The translations under genes were made by a program, and so were the position numbers. Under the pieces are notes generated by a model. That model saw only the letters and a list, made by a program, of their open reading frames with translations. It had not been told where the DNA came from and made no database searches. A stretch of DNA of 64,000 nucleotides. Origin: Arion vulgaris. Taxonomy: Eukaryota; Mollusca; Gastropoda; Stylommatophora; Arionidae. The stretch lies in NCBI GenBank assembly GCA_020796225.1, contig CM036765.1, positions 30,284,066 through 30,348,065 of the forward strand. Reading direction: 5' to 3'. Numbering within the stretch: position 1 is the stretch's first letter; each line of letters starts with the position of its first letter. Positions 10,795 to 21,009 of this stretch are shown one piece after another.

Positions 10795-11500
10795 GAAGTA
10801 GTGGTAGTCGTAGTAGTGGTCGTAGTAGTAGCCGTAATAGTAGTCGTTGTCGTAGCAGTAGTAATATCATCAGTAGTTGTTGTAGTAGTAGTAATAGAAG
10901 AAGTTGTCCTTGTTCTTGTTCTAATAATAGTAGTTGTAGTAGCTGTTGTGGTAGTAGTGGTAGTATCAGTTATTGTTGTAGTAATAGCAGTAGTAGTAGT
11001 AGTAATAGTAGTAGTAGTAGTAATAGTAGTAATAGTAGCAGTAGTAGTAATAGTTGAAGATGTTGTTGTTCTTACTGTAGTAATAGTAGTTGTAGTGACT
11101 GTTGTGGTAGGTAGTAGTAGTAGTATCAGTTGTTGTAGTAATAATAATAGTAATAGTAGTAGTAATAGTTGAAGTTATTGTTGTTCTTTTAAGTTGTAGT
11201 AATAGTAGTTGTTGCGTGTACAGTGGTAGTAGTGAGTTGTAGTTGACTGTTGTGCTTTTAGTAGTGGTAGTAGTGGTTAGTTGTTGTAGTAATATCAGTA
11301 GTAGTAGTAGTAGCATCAGTAGTAATAGTAGTAGTTGTTCTTGTTGTAGTAATAGTAGTTGTTGTGGGAATAGTGGTAGTAGTAGTTGTTGTTGTAGTAA
11401 TATCAGTAGTAGTAGTAGTAGCAACAGTAGTAATAGTAGTAGTGGTGGTGATGGTGGTGGGGGAGGTAGTAATATTAATAGTAGTAGTAACAATGCTATG
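10795..11500. repeat. AGT/GTT-type trinucleotide tract, ~700 bp
   Basis: Interrupted (AGT)n with AAT, GTT and GTC variants. All six frames stay open over long stretches and would encode homopolymeric Val, Ser/Asn or Leu/Tyr/Thr; these are composition artefacts. Internal segments such as TAATAGTAGTTGTTG recur at larger spacing, suggesting secondary block duplications. Confidence 0.9.
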
Positions 11501-11504
11501 CTCT

Positions 11505-12705
11505 ATGATTAAACGTGCTATGTATTTTAAAAAATTATTTATAACTTTGGTGCACCCGTTCTGGCCTTTTTTGTGTGTGTGGTTTTTTTTTTGTGAGCAC
11601 CAAAGACAAAACAGAACTCTTACAATGCTGCATTTTAATAACACACGTGTGACAGTACTCTCTGAAACTGCTCGCACTCTAGCATTCTCCACTCGAACAG
11701 TCGGGAGAACTCCAAGGTACACCTGTTTTCCTGTACGAGTTCGCGCCTACACGTTTTGGCTGGGCATATATACTTACCTGTCCTTCCACAGCAAATTCTG
11801 TTATTTAGCGTTTCTTCAGAGCACAGGTAAGACTTGCTTATTATGCTCCTAGTTTAGCACGTAGTCAAATTTCTATATATACAATGCTGCACATTTCTGA
11901 CGATATGTGCATTTTTTAATCTTAGTTTTATCTGTTCAATGTTTGAATCTGTGCAGTTTTATCTGTTCAATGTTCGAATCTGTGCAAATTCTAATTGTAT
12001 GTGCATTTAACTTTGCATTGCAGCTGTGAAATGTCAAGTCTACTTCAGTTTTACGTTTTAAAAATGTTTACCTTTGCACATATTTTTGTTATCATTGATG
12101 CAATTTCGAGTGTGTTTAGTTGCGTCTGAAGTACTATATACATGATGTGTTGTGTGAGCAGTGCAAGAATGTCCCATATACACAGTGTGTGCTGTGTATG
12201 CAGTTTTTTTTTTTTTTTGCATATCAGCAAAATATTTCGCTTATTGCATTTTTTCGTCCGTTTTAGATGTTCATGAGTAAATGAACTTCTTTTATGTTTT
12301 ATTTGTGTTGTTTATACTGCTATAGTTTTGTTATTGTTACAAGTGTTATACATCAGCCATGTTATTTATAAATTTCCCTTATGTTTTAGTTTGTACTCAT
12401 TAATTTCTGCTTGTGTGTGTGTGTGTGTGTGCTGTGTTTGTATGTTGCTGCACTACACTGTGTATGGGTTTAATATATGATGAGAGCGAATGGGAGAGAT
12501 TTAATGTTAGTATATGTCTATTTTTTACTAACTTTAGCATTAACAACTTGATAACCTAACTCAGTATGGGCGTCCATTGAAATGTTTCATTTGAAGGTGG
12601 GGGAGAGAGCAAAAGAATCTTTAAAAACTTTTAGTTGGTGGTTTATTACACGGTAAACCTTTAAGTAGTGGTTTTCTGATTGATTTATTCATTATTTTCT
12701 TTTAG
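11505..12705. other. Gene-free stretch
   Basis: No gene recognised. Contains a ~30-bp direct repeat near 11930-11995 (CTGTTCAATGTTTGAATCTG), a T-run at 12207-12219 and a (GT)n run at 12412-12431. Confidence 0.6.
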
Positions 12706-12711
12706 TGATAG

Positions 12712-12975
12712 TAGTACATTCTATTGCTTTCTGCAGCCCTTTCTTGGTAAAGTCTGTTTATCACTATTACTACAACTACATTATTATAATACTTTTAGTT
12801 AGTACATTCTATTGCTTTCCTGCAGCCCTTCTTGGTAAAGTACTGTTTTATCACTATTACTACAACTACTATTATTATAATACTTTTAGTGTAGTACATT
12901 CTATTGCTTTCCTGCAGCCCCTTCCTTGGTAAAGTACTGTTTTATCACTATTACTACAACTACCATTATTATAAT
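12712..12975. repeat. Three ~90-bp tandem units
   Basis: Units start GTACATTCTATTGCTTTC at about 12713, 12802 and 12895 and run through CACTATTACTACAACTAC to an ATTATTATAATAC end. They differ mostly by 1-2 base indels. Confidence 0.9.
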
Positions 12976-13165
12976 ATGAACTGTCGTTACAGTTTGTAAT
13001 ACCGCTTTTTGGGGCGGTGTATGACAGGAGGGACATGAGCCTGTGTCATTTAATGGCTAGTACAGTCGCCGCGAAACTGTTCAGGTTATGATGTTTTCTT
13101 TATGCCCTCGACAGAAAAAAACTCATTGGCCTTACCGTAGATTGAACCCGGGATAGTAATAGTTG
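12976..13165 (-). mobile_element. SINE family G
   Basis: Collinear with the 6948-7165 copy: TTTTTGGGGCGGTGTATGAC, CAGTCGCCGCGAAACTGTTC and CCTTACCGTAGATTGAACCC on the + strand. It directly follows the 90-bp repeat array. Confidence 0.8.
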
Positions 13166-13347
13166 GAGATGACCAGATTTACATAAAACTGTTTTATCAA
13201 CAACAAAAAACTTTTCAGGTGGTGTGGCACTTGCCCCCTTTACAGTAACGTATGAACGCCCATGCAACTCAGTATATTTTATAGTATTTAATTTGTATTG
13301 TTGTATTTTAATCCCCATCCGCACTGTGCATTTATTATTGTGCATAA

Positions 13348-13735
13348 TAATAATAATAAATAATTCCTCTCGTACCGTTATACGTTACATAGGGCCTGCA
13401 AGTAATTTCTCCATACCGCTCTATCCTGGGCAACTCGCTCAATCTCCATGGAACTGAGACCGATATTTCCTGCCTTTCTCAGCAAAGTTCGCCTCAGGGT
13501 CTCCTTAGGTCGACCTCTCTTTCTTGAACCCGTTGCATCCACTTCAATGCCTGCTTTGATATTCTTTGATCATTTCTCCTTAAGGTGTGCCCAACATATC
13601 TCCATCTTCTCTTTCTTATAACAGTTGTCACTAGTGGTTGACCAGACATGTCTCTGATTTCATCACTTCTCCTGAATTCGTTCCATTTTATATTCATTAT
13701 TTTTCGCAGACATCTATTTTCAAATGCAATTATTG
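13348..13735 (-). mobile_element. LINE C-terminal fragment with AAT-rich tail
   Basis: Minus strand reads MNIKWNEFRRSDEIRDMSGQ, then RRWRYVGHTLRRNDQRISKQ, a LINE ORF2 C-terminus. It ends in GAGAGGAATTATTTATTATT on the minus strand. Related copies lie at 24862-25135, 33678-33874 and 59385-59625. Confidence 0.82.
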
Positions 13736-13934
13736 TGCATGCATTGTTGATATTATCACTAGAGATTCTAGTCTAGTATTAATAGGTACACAGGAAGTAA
13801 TCATGACATGTAGATTTAGGAGTGTGTTTTGAAATCGGCCATCGAACAACAGGGGAACCATCAGTATACATGCCTTTCAACATGTGGCTGAGGAAAAATA
13901 AGCAACTATAGATCTAACATTTTAGACCCCAATC

Positions 13935-14210
13935 CTACCTGTGTTACAGGGCTTGCAATGGGAGCAAAGAATAGTAACATTGGGACATACTGGCCATGTC
14001 GTAAGAGGCGATTGAGGTAGGGCTTAGGAATCTACCCTAATAAATGTAAAGCGTCGCAGAAATCGGATGTGCTGGCCTACTTGTAGGCGCATAACTGTCG
14101 CAGGGTATAATCGCTCTTAGGATTGGATCACATACAAATCACACAGAGTGGTTAATATGTGGTCGATATGGAGCGTTCGACGAAGAAGAAGAAGAAGAAG
14201 AAGAAGAAGA
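13935..14210 (+). mobile_element. SINE family E
   Basis: GAGCAAAGAATAGTAACATT, GCCATGTCGTAAGAGGCGAT, GCGTCGCAGAAATCGGATGT, CACACAGAGTGGTTAAT and a long GAAGAAG tail. Full-length, diverged. 14215-14690 shows nothing recognisable. Confidence 0.85.
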
Positions 14211-14689
14211 GGACCCCAATCCAAGAATTAACGGATCTAAACTCAAAATATACGTGTGTTACTTGGTTGAAATAATCGACACCGTCAATCAAAGATTTGT
14301 AACACTGGTGATTCACTGTGTTTCTTATTCAAATGATATGCCAACATGCGTGTGTGTCTGTACGCATGTCACTCCACATCTTGATTGTTGCGAGTCTCTG
14401 TGAGGCTACGTGCTCGCATCTCATTTTAAAGGTACTCGGTTCGCTTTCAGCGTGGGGCGATCTAGATACTTTTCCAGATCTTTGATCTCAATGTAGATGA
14501 GCTCAAGTTCCTTGTCCTATCGGAGACTGATGATAAAAAGTATGTCCAGTGTACAAGTTGAACATGTAAATGACCCCTTGGTCAGTTTAAAATCGATGAG
14601 TAGGCTGAAAAGCTGCTGCCCGGGAAACTACATTTTTAAATCATTAAAACTAAATATGTCCTTCAAAAATGTTCATCATCTTCACAGTT

Positions 14690-14815
14690 ACATTGGTGAC
14701 TCTCACCCATGCTACGAAGTTCGTGTACTGTGGCTGAGATCTTCCTTTTAAGAAATAGATTGAAGCACATATCGTTATTCATCGAAGTGCAATGATGATG
14801 GTCCTATCAATGCTT
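14690..14815 (+). mobile_element. Element family M
   Basis: GCTACGAAGTTCGTGTACTG, then AGATTGAAGCACATAT and GTGCAATGATGATGGTCCTA ending TCAATGC. Shared with 39200-39360 and the reverse complement of 42546-42660. The class is uncertain; the AATC-type tail suggests a retroelement. Confidence 0.6.
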
Positions 14816-15394
14816 AACTCCACATCTTGCAATTCCTAATGCCGTTGCTAACTCACAGCACTGGTGTTCTTCATGAGCTACACATAGTATATTCTCTCTA
14901 TGCAGTCTTCCATCACTTTGTTCAGAAATCTTGCTGCTGCTGCTGCTGCTACAATGTTATATTAACATTCCTTACCTTATACAACACGTCAGCATATTTG
15001 TTCTTTCTATCTCTAATGTACAAACAATTAAAGCTATTGATGGCACTATTTTTGTTTAAAGAGTCCTTGTATTTTTCATTTTCTTCGTCTATTTAAAGAA
15101 GAAGACGAAATCGTAGCAGACTTAAGTTTTCCTCTCTTATTTTCATTGTTTGATGTTCCCTTACTTTCATATTTCAGGATTGTTTACTTAAGTACAATAA
15201 TATATCATTAACATTACCATCATCAAGTTAGCAGATAGTCCAAAGACAAGTGATAAAATTGTCTAATCATGTCGCTTAACTATGCCCTATTCTCTGCTAT
15301 TCTTTTGCAACAACATAGATAAGAACATAAGAACAAATAAGGATATAAGAAAAAGTAATACAAATTTCAAGAGGACCCGTTAGTCGATTTTTCA

Positions 15395-16110
15395 GTGAGT
15401 CCGTTTCAAATAGTCCGAATTATTTACTTTGGACGCGAACCAGGTACTTTTGGAACGTGAAGTGAACATCATAACTCAACTCTACATGACAAAGACTCCC
15501 CACTCAACCATGTTTGAAAATAAGAACTCATCTTCCGAACGTTATTCCCATTGTTCATTTGAGGATCATCTTCATCACACATCAGACATGTCCATAATTG
15601 CTCTGATCCCCTCTCAAACATGTTCCTGTGTGCTTAGACTGACAACTCTCGCTCTGTGTTGGTTGATGTATCTACTTGGTTTTCTCTCGTGGTTTTCACG
15701 AATTACCGCAACTATCGGTATGCATAACTTGTGCAACCGAGGTAGAGAATACCCTTTATCTTCGTCGTTAAAATCTTCAGAGCGTATGTTTTCTCTGAGA
15801 GCGTTGATAGTGTCACTTTTGTCCATAGAATACCAATTCTTGATCGTAGCATTGCCCGCCAGTGCATCTGCGCTCTCATTGCCCTTCACCCCAGAATGAC
15901 CTGGGACAAAGATGAAGGTAAGTGATTGGATTGTCACACTTTGTGTTAATTGCATCCACTGCCTTTGTACGTAACCGGTCTTGATCTTCTGTATCATGCT
16001 TATAGAGTGACTGAGCATACATGCATGAGTGAATGTCTGCGTCTGTAGCTATTCCAGTGATTTTGTCACCGACATGACCTCCAATGTCATGCTACTTGTA
16101 GTTGTGTCAC
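15395..16110 (-). mobile_element. LINE 3' region with RNase H domain
   Basis: Minus strand encodes the RNase H end SLTFIFVPGHSGVKGNESAD followed by ALAGNATI, then a long C-terminal part with RKPSRYINQHRARVV and a Cys/His stretch (LWTCLMCDEDD). The last catalytic Asp context (ESAD) is present; earlier RNase H motifs are lost upstream. The reading frame is open over 134 codons. Confidence 0.85.
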
Positions 16111-16214
16111 TTTGATAACTTTTCCTTTAGTTCTAGCCGTAAAGGCCCATATATTGGGACTGTGTCGAGGTTATTCACAAACGTGTTCTGCATTAACTTT
16201 ATATTTGCTTTAAC

Positions 16215-16385
16215 TATATTTTTCTTGTGAGACGGATTAGCGTAATACATAAGCGTTCGCCTACCGACTCCTACACAAGATGGTTGTGGGTTCAATCCCA
16301 TAGTCGTGAGGAAAGAAATTGGCCCTCCTACCCCCTGCATGCTATAACTTCATACCCTAAGGTCTGAAAAGGCTAAGGGAAATTT
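16215..16385 (+). mobile_element. SINE family A
   Basis: TAATACATAAGCGTTCGCCT, then GGTTGTGGGTTCAATCCC (B box), GGCCCTCCTACCCCCTGC and AAGGTCTGAAAAGGCTAAGG. About 170 bp, tRNA-derived. Confidence 0.8.
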
Positions 16386-16399
16386 ATTATATTTTTGTT

Positions 16400-16860
16400 A
16401 GGATTTATCTCATCTTTACATCCTGAATACACTACCTCTGCTATCATTGTTATCCTTAAATTCAGGTATCTGATACTATGTGTTCTCTGCTTATTCATAA
16501 TGTCTTGAATACTGTGATGCTGTACACACAGACAAGTAATCTGAGTATAGGTAACACACCCATGAAATCGCACAATCACGTCCAAGTTCAGGGACAAATA
16601 ATGCTGTAAACTCCCAGCTAACGTTATACCTCCCATGTATATAATAATCAGCTGGTACAACGCCCAGTGGCGTATCCTGGTCCCAGCTGCAAAGTGTGCT
16701 ACAAAATGATATTTTAAAACTCTATAATAATATATACGGTGTGAATGTCTGTGCAATGATAGTCTCTCCGTATATGTTCATTTTAATCTATTATTTTCAT
16801 TATTATTATCATGTTTGCTATTGTTATTATCATTATTACTATATTAGTATTATACAATAC
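16400..16860. other. Gene-free stretch
   Basis: AT-rich, with an ATT-rich run near 16790-16855; no element or exon recognised. A 127-codon minus-strand frame (16373-16756) has no recognisable domain. Confidence 0.5.
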
Positions 16861-17112
16861 TGGTAAAAAATATATTCTTGCTTGATTTCAACTTCATTTT
16901 AGCAAACGGTTTAAAATTTCAAAAATACATTAATCTTAATTAGTTACACATTAACTCTTTCATTCCGTAATTGTTTATTATCGCCACGGGCATTCATATT
17001 GCAATGCATACTGACATAAACAAGTATACTGACTTTGTGTTATCTTAATAAATACTGGGAGCCAATATATCAGCTCAGAACGGCAAAGGGATTGATCTTA
17101 ATTATTTATATA

Positions 17113-17446
17113 TTGGGGGGACTGCCTAGAGTAGTTAGTAGCTCGGCCTGCTAGCTGTGAGGCGCCTCATAGCTCGGGTTCGAACCTACTGTCCGGCATT
17201 TGTTCGAGTCCCCTGGTCTTACTCAGGACGATAACGTGAGTACCTCTGAAGTCGGAGAAAATCTGCCTGTATGGCGAGGGAATACTAATTACGAGTACAT
17301 TGAGCACACGGCTGCCAGTGTAAAGTAATTTACAATGTGCACGCTGCTGCCATTGTAAGAAATTGGAAAAACGGATTTTCACGCAAAAATCAGTTTCAGA
17401 GATGAAACTTCGTCTGAGTTAAAAGCGGACGAAAGAAAAAAAGAAA
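17113..17446 (+). mobile_element. SINE family F
   Basis: tRNA-like head with GAGTAGTTAGTAGCTCGGCC and B box GGGTTCGAACC. A long body follows (CTTACTCAGGACGATAACGT, GAAACTTCGTCTGAGTTAAA) with an A-rich end GCGGACGAAAGAAAAAAAG. A weak relative of the head lies near 26990-27060. Confidence 0.7.
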
Positions 17447-17520
17447 AATAATTTATATATTAGTCGTAATTATTTGTACAGTAATCTTCTTATTTATACT
17501 TTAATATAAATTATTTATAT

Positions 17521-17855
17521 TTGTTATTGGTTACTAAACTGGCGTCATTGAACTCCAGACAGACCCATAGGTGCTCAGTCTTACCCAACAGATATCGAAG
17601 ACTTTACATTCTGATGGTTCCTGTGGCTCGCTGATTAAACACACCTCGCACTCTGCCTCTCAGTCATTCAGTTCGACTTGAACAAAGGGTAACTCCAATA
17701 CTGCCTAAATCGCTTGATCGATTCAATATCGATTTTAGTGTCCTTATCCAACAGACAGTCGCGAAGAGACCGAAGAATATCCCCTTATCCATCTTCAACT
17801 CCCCAACAATCGATGCTGTTGATGCAAGCCTGTCCGTTCTCTCATTACCGCAAAC
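17521..17855 (-). mobile_element. LINE 3' end, same family as 21.0-22.2 kb
   Basis: Collinear with 21010-21185 plus 21350-21520: GTTACTAAACTGGCGTCATT, CTGATGGTTCCTGTGGCTCG, ACTTGAACAAAGGGTAACTC and CAGACAGTCGCGAAGAGACC on the + strand. It lacks the SINE-B present in the other copy. Confidence 0.88.
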
Positions 17856-17939
17856 ATAATAAAAAAATTATTTATACATTAATCTTAATTATTTATATGT
17901 TAATCTTAATTATTTATACATTAATCTTAATTATGCACT

Positions 17940-18030
17940 TGTGAACAGAACAGTGCGGTCCGGACTCGAACCAACGCCCTTCGGAACACAAGGCAAAAGC
18001 TTAATCACTTAGCCACAGAGACCTCTCAAG
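17940..18030 (-). mobile_element. SINE family L, tRNA-like head
   Basis: Minus strand reads GGTCTCTGTGGCTAAGTGAT (A-box region), then TTGGTTCGAGTCCGGACC (B box). The body is missing; compare the complete copies at 20015 and 38465. Confidence 0.7.
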
Positions 18031-18177
18031 TAACTGATTTTCAGTAGCATAGTATGAAACTATAGAGGAACTATTTGCTGAGTTCGCGCGGCACTCAAGT
18101 AGACATCCGTAAGTTTTAAAAATGTTGGGGGTGAGCTATTAGTTAAATTTCTCGTTTACATCAACAAGAAATTCTTC

Positions 18178-18468
18178 CTCACCCTTCGCCCCTAGGGAGG
18201 CATAGACACTTCACCCCTAGGGAGACATAGACACTTCGCACCTAGGGAGACATAGACACTTCGCACCTAGGGAGACATAGACATTTGCACCTAGGGAGGC
18301 ATAGACACTTCACCCCTAGGGAGACATAGACACTTCGCCCCTAGGGAGACATAGACACTTCTCTAGGAGACATGACACTTCGCCCCAGGGAGACATAGAC
18401 ACTTGCCCTAGGGAGACATAGACACTTCGCCCCTAGGAGACATGACACTTGCCCTAGGAAGACATAGG
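18178..18468. repeat. 25-bp minisatellite adjoining a LINE end
   Basis: About eleven units of CTTCGCCCCTAGGGAGACAT-AGACA, some shortened by small deletions. On the minus strand a unit reads like the LINE C-terminal peptide LCLPRGEV, and the array directly abuts that LINE end at 18469. Confidence 0.92.
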
Positions 18469-18640
18469 TCCACAACCACGGTCTTTCAAGCCCGCCTATC
18501 CAATGCCATTTTTAACAGATCTCTCCACACTTTCCCCATTTTCTTGCGTTCCTTCTCCAACTCAAGTCTCCAGGTTTTCATGGGTTTCCCTTACCTCTAT
18601 TGACCTGGGGGTTCCTCAGAGAACCTATCTCGTGATGCTA
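18469..18640 (-). mobile_element. LINE C-terminal fragment
   Basis: Minus strand gives GNPWKPGDLSW, RRNARKWGKCGEIC, KWHWIGGLERPW and, in the next frame, VVDLCLP, a frame-shifted ORF2 C-terminus. It is 5'-truncated. Confidence 0.7.
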
Positions 18641-19285
18641 ACAAGAAATACACCTGAACTGTTACCAACACTTTTTAAAAAAAAGCAAAATAATTTACTT
18701 ATTAATTAATAGAAATATTCTCCTAATATACTATTAACAATTAATTGTGGGAGTTTCACTTAGGCGTGGGTCAAACGCCTAGCACTCATGGGATATGATA
18801 TAGGTCACTAACAACGTCCCTTAAGCAATAAAGACATTCTCATTGACTATATTATGTATAACTATGTTGTTTGAAATGAAGATCGAGCACATATAGTTAT
18901 TCTTCCTTTTGCTTTCGTTCTTATCAACACGTTAATTACTTTGTGGTTTGTGTGGTTTGCACCGTGAACATGAATACGATTCGATCGGGTACTTAGGCGC
19001 CTACCACATGTAAGAAATGCACATTCGAATTTTCTTCTTAACACATATAGATAAATCCCACCTAGCTTTTTACCTATCTTTCCTCGCCCGCATTGAATTC
19101 AATCGTAGTCATTGCTGCTCACATTACATCTTTGATTGATTTTTGCGTGAATTGTTGCTTTCCTTACCACCAGTGTCATTTGTCATTCAAGATAACCTTC
19201 CTTCGACTCTAGATGTATCCGAACTAGTAATTGTTAGGGCGGTAAAAGGGAAACAGAATGATGCATTTTGTAGTCAGTTAAAATG

Positions 19286-19545
19286 TTGGCGTCTGTAGCT
19301 CAAGTTGTAGTGAGCTCGATCACAACCCAAGCGTGCCTGGTTTAAACACAGCGGCGGGCAGTTTGGGAGTAAATTCCTTCATGTGAAAAAGAACGGAAAA
19401 TTACAAGTAAAAGTAAAAATAGATCTCACTGTTCAGAAAGCAATGGCAAACTACTGAACTTATAAATGGTGTATAGAAAATCGACGACTTGGTTACTGTC
19501 GTTAATGGCAACGTCCTGTAAAGGATATGCCACGATTTAAATTTC
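19286..19545 (+). mobile_element. SINE family J
   Basis: Head GCGTCTGTAGCTCAAGTTGT with A-box TAGCTCAAGTTGTAGTGAG, then CCTGGTTTAAAC (decayed B box), AGCAATGGCAAACTACTGAA and GGATATGCCACGATTT. Copies lie at 55854-56100 and on the minus strand at 57935-58170. Confidence 0.82.
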
Positions 19546-19559
19546 AAAAAGTGATTATA

Positions 19560-19985
19560 TCAATAATGCTTGGTTTCTTTTCTTCGTGACAAGTACGAAT
19601 AATAGTCACCTTTCAACTTGACGGAATTATCCAAAGAACTACGGTACGGACAATAATTTGCCTTTAGTTGTGTAAGCGTATGCCGAACAAACAGGACACA
19701 CAAAAATAGACACAGGTCTCTGTACTTTTTAAAGTATTATAATTTCTTGCTTCAATTTTTTTAAACAATCAGATTTTTAATATTTCTATCCTTCTTTATC
19801 TCCTTTTCTATATTTTGTTCTGTTTCCATTCCATCGATTACTCTGCCATCATTAACTGAGCTAATTTCTGTCGTTATTTTTGTCGTGTTTAATTTTCCAA
19901 CTGTTGTCAACTTTCATATATAAGAGAGAAAAATATGCAAAAAGATTGAGTAATATATTCTGAGACCTAATGTAGAGCCCTAATG
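19560..19985. other. Gene-free stretch
   Basis: No element, exon or RNA gene recognised; AT-rich unique-looking sequence. Confidence 0.5.
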
Positions 19986-20014
19986 GTAATGAGCTACCCC
20001 GTGTAGACATATAC

Positions 20015-20250
20015 CTTTGGGAGACTATGTGGCGAAGTAGTTAAGACGTTACCTGACGTTCTGAAAGTTTTAGGTTCGATTTCGGACCGACTTTTTTTCC
20101 GGAGATCTCTAGGATTGTTGCTGGAGCTAGGGAGTTCGTGCTTTATGCAAAACTCTTGATATATGGCGTGCTGTTTCTGCCGAGAGAAACGGGAGCTATT
20201 TGCGGAAACCCATATGAATGAAGTCAATCCTTCGCCATTTCTTTTTTTTA
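20015..20250 (+). mobile_element. SINE family L, complete copy
   Basis: tRNA-like head (TATGTGGCGAAGTAGTTAAG, B-box region TTAGGTTCGATTTCGG), body GATCTCTAGGATTGTTGCTG, GGAGTTCGTGCTTTATGC, ATTTGCGGAAACCCATATGA and a T-rich end TTTCTTTTTTTTA. Confidence 0.72.
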
Positions 20251-20494
20251 GACATATACCTGTCTCAATGTGTTAGAAAACTCTGAATCGCCAAGAAGCT
20301 AGGGAGAACGTGTTTTGTCGCCTGTTCTTTCAGTAGATTCTACTGAAAAGAACTGGACTTGACGTTGAACATGTGTTCATTCTGAATGCAGTTGTCTCTG
20401 TTCCGTGAATGATTTTTATTGTTTATTTAAATTAACTCATAGTTAACACACACGTTAAAACTAAGTTTCTACGTTCTGCTTAGAAAACTAAAAT

Positions 20495-20885
20495 ATGATG
20501 CCTTTGTTTGCTTGTTTGCTATGTAGGGAATTAAAGCCTCTTTACGCCAAGGCACGGTTCTTTCAGCCTAGGAATGAGCATTTCTTCTTCCTCTTCTTCT
20601 TAGAACTCTCCATATCAACCACTTGTTAATCACGCTTTGTGATTTGTATGTGATCCGAGCCTAATTGCAATTGTACGTTGTGCCAGTTATACGTCTACAA
20701 GTACGCCAGCACATCAGATTTCTGCAATGCTTTTTATTGACTAGGATAGCTTCCCTACCTCAGTCGCCTCTTACTACATGTCTTGTAGGTTGCAGTGTTA
20801 CTATTCTTTGCTCTTCTTTCAGGCCCCGGCAATACAAGGGCGGGACAAGCCTTTTATTGGTTATATCAGATTCTGTATTATTAAC
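20495..20885 (-). mobile_element. SINE family C split by a SINE-E
   Basis: Left half 20495-20582 (GCTATGTAGGGAATTAAAGC, CTCTTTACGCCAAGGCACGG) and right half from ~20846 (CCTTTTATTGGTTATATCAG) are adjacent in the intact minus-strand copy at 38041-38190. The insert is the SINE-E at 20583-20845. Confidence 0.75.
20583..20845 (-). mobile_element. SINE family E inside SINE-C
   Basis: Reverse complement gives the AAAGAATAGTAACACTGCAA core, CATGTAGTAAGAGGCGACTG, CATTGCAGAAATCTGATGTG and a GAAGAAGAGGAAGAAGA tail. It splits family C sequence. Confidence 0.82.
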
Positions 20886-21009
20886 ACAGCAAATAACAGT
20901 TTACGTTACATATATATATATATTGTTGGCACCTTCCCGTCTTTAAAGACGATATTGTGTAAGTTATACTCTTAATAATAAATAAAAACTGTAATACAGG
21001 ATAATGACG

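Larger units (their letters stand above)
16865..17935. repeat. 21-bp AT-rich repeat, broken up by retroelements
   Basis: Units of TTAATTATTTATACATTAATC are clear at 17865-17935, with diverged units near 16870-16960, 17095-17112 and 17447-17520. SINE-F and a LINE 3' end sit between these blocks. Confidence 0.65.

Noticed and set aside
10801..11852. Long open frames in several phases (poly-Val, Ser/Asn, Leu/Tyr/Thr proteins)
   Set aside because: All derive from the AGT-type repeat, where stop codons are rare in any frame; no start context, domain or splice signal.
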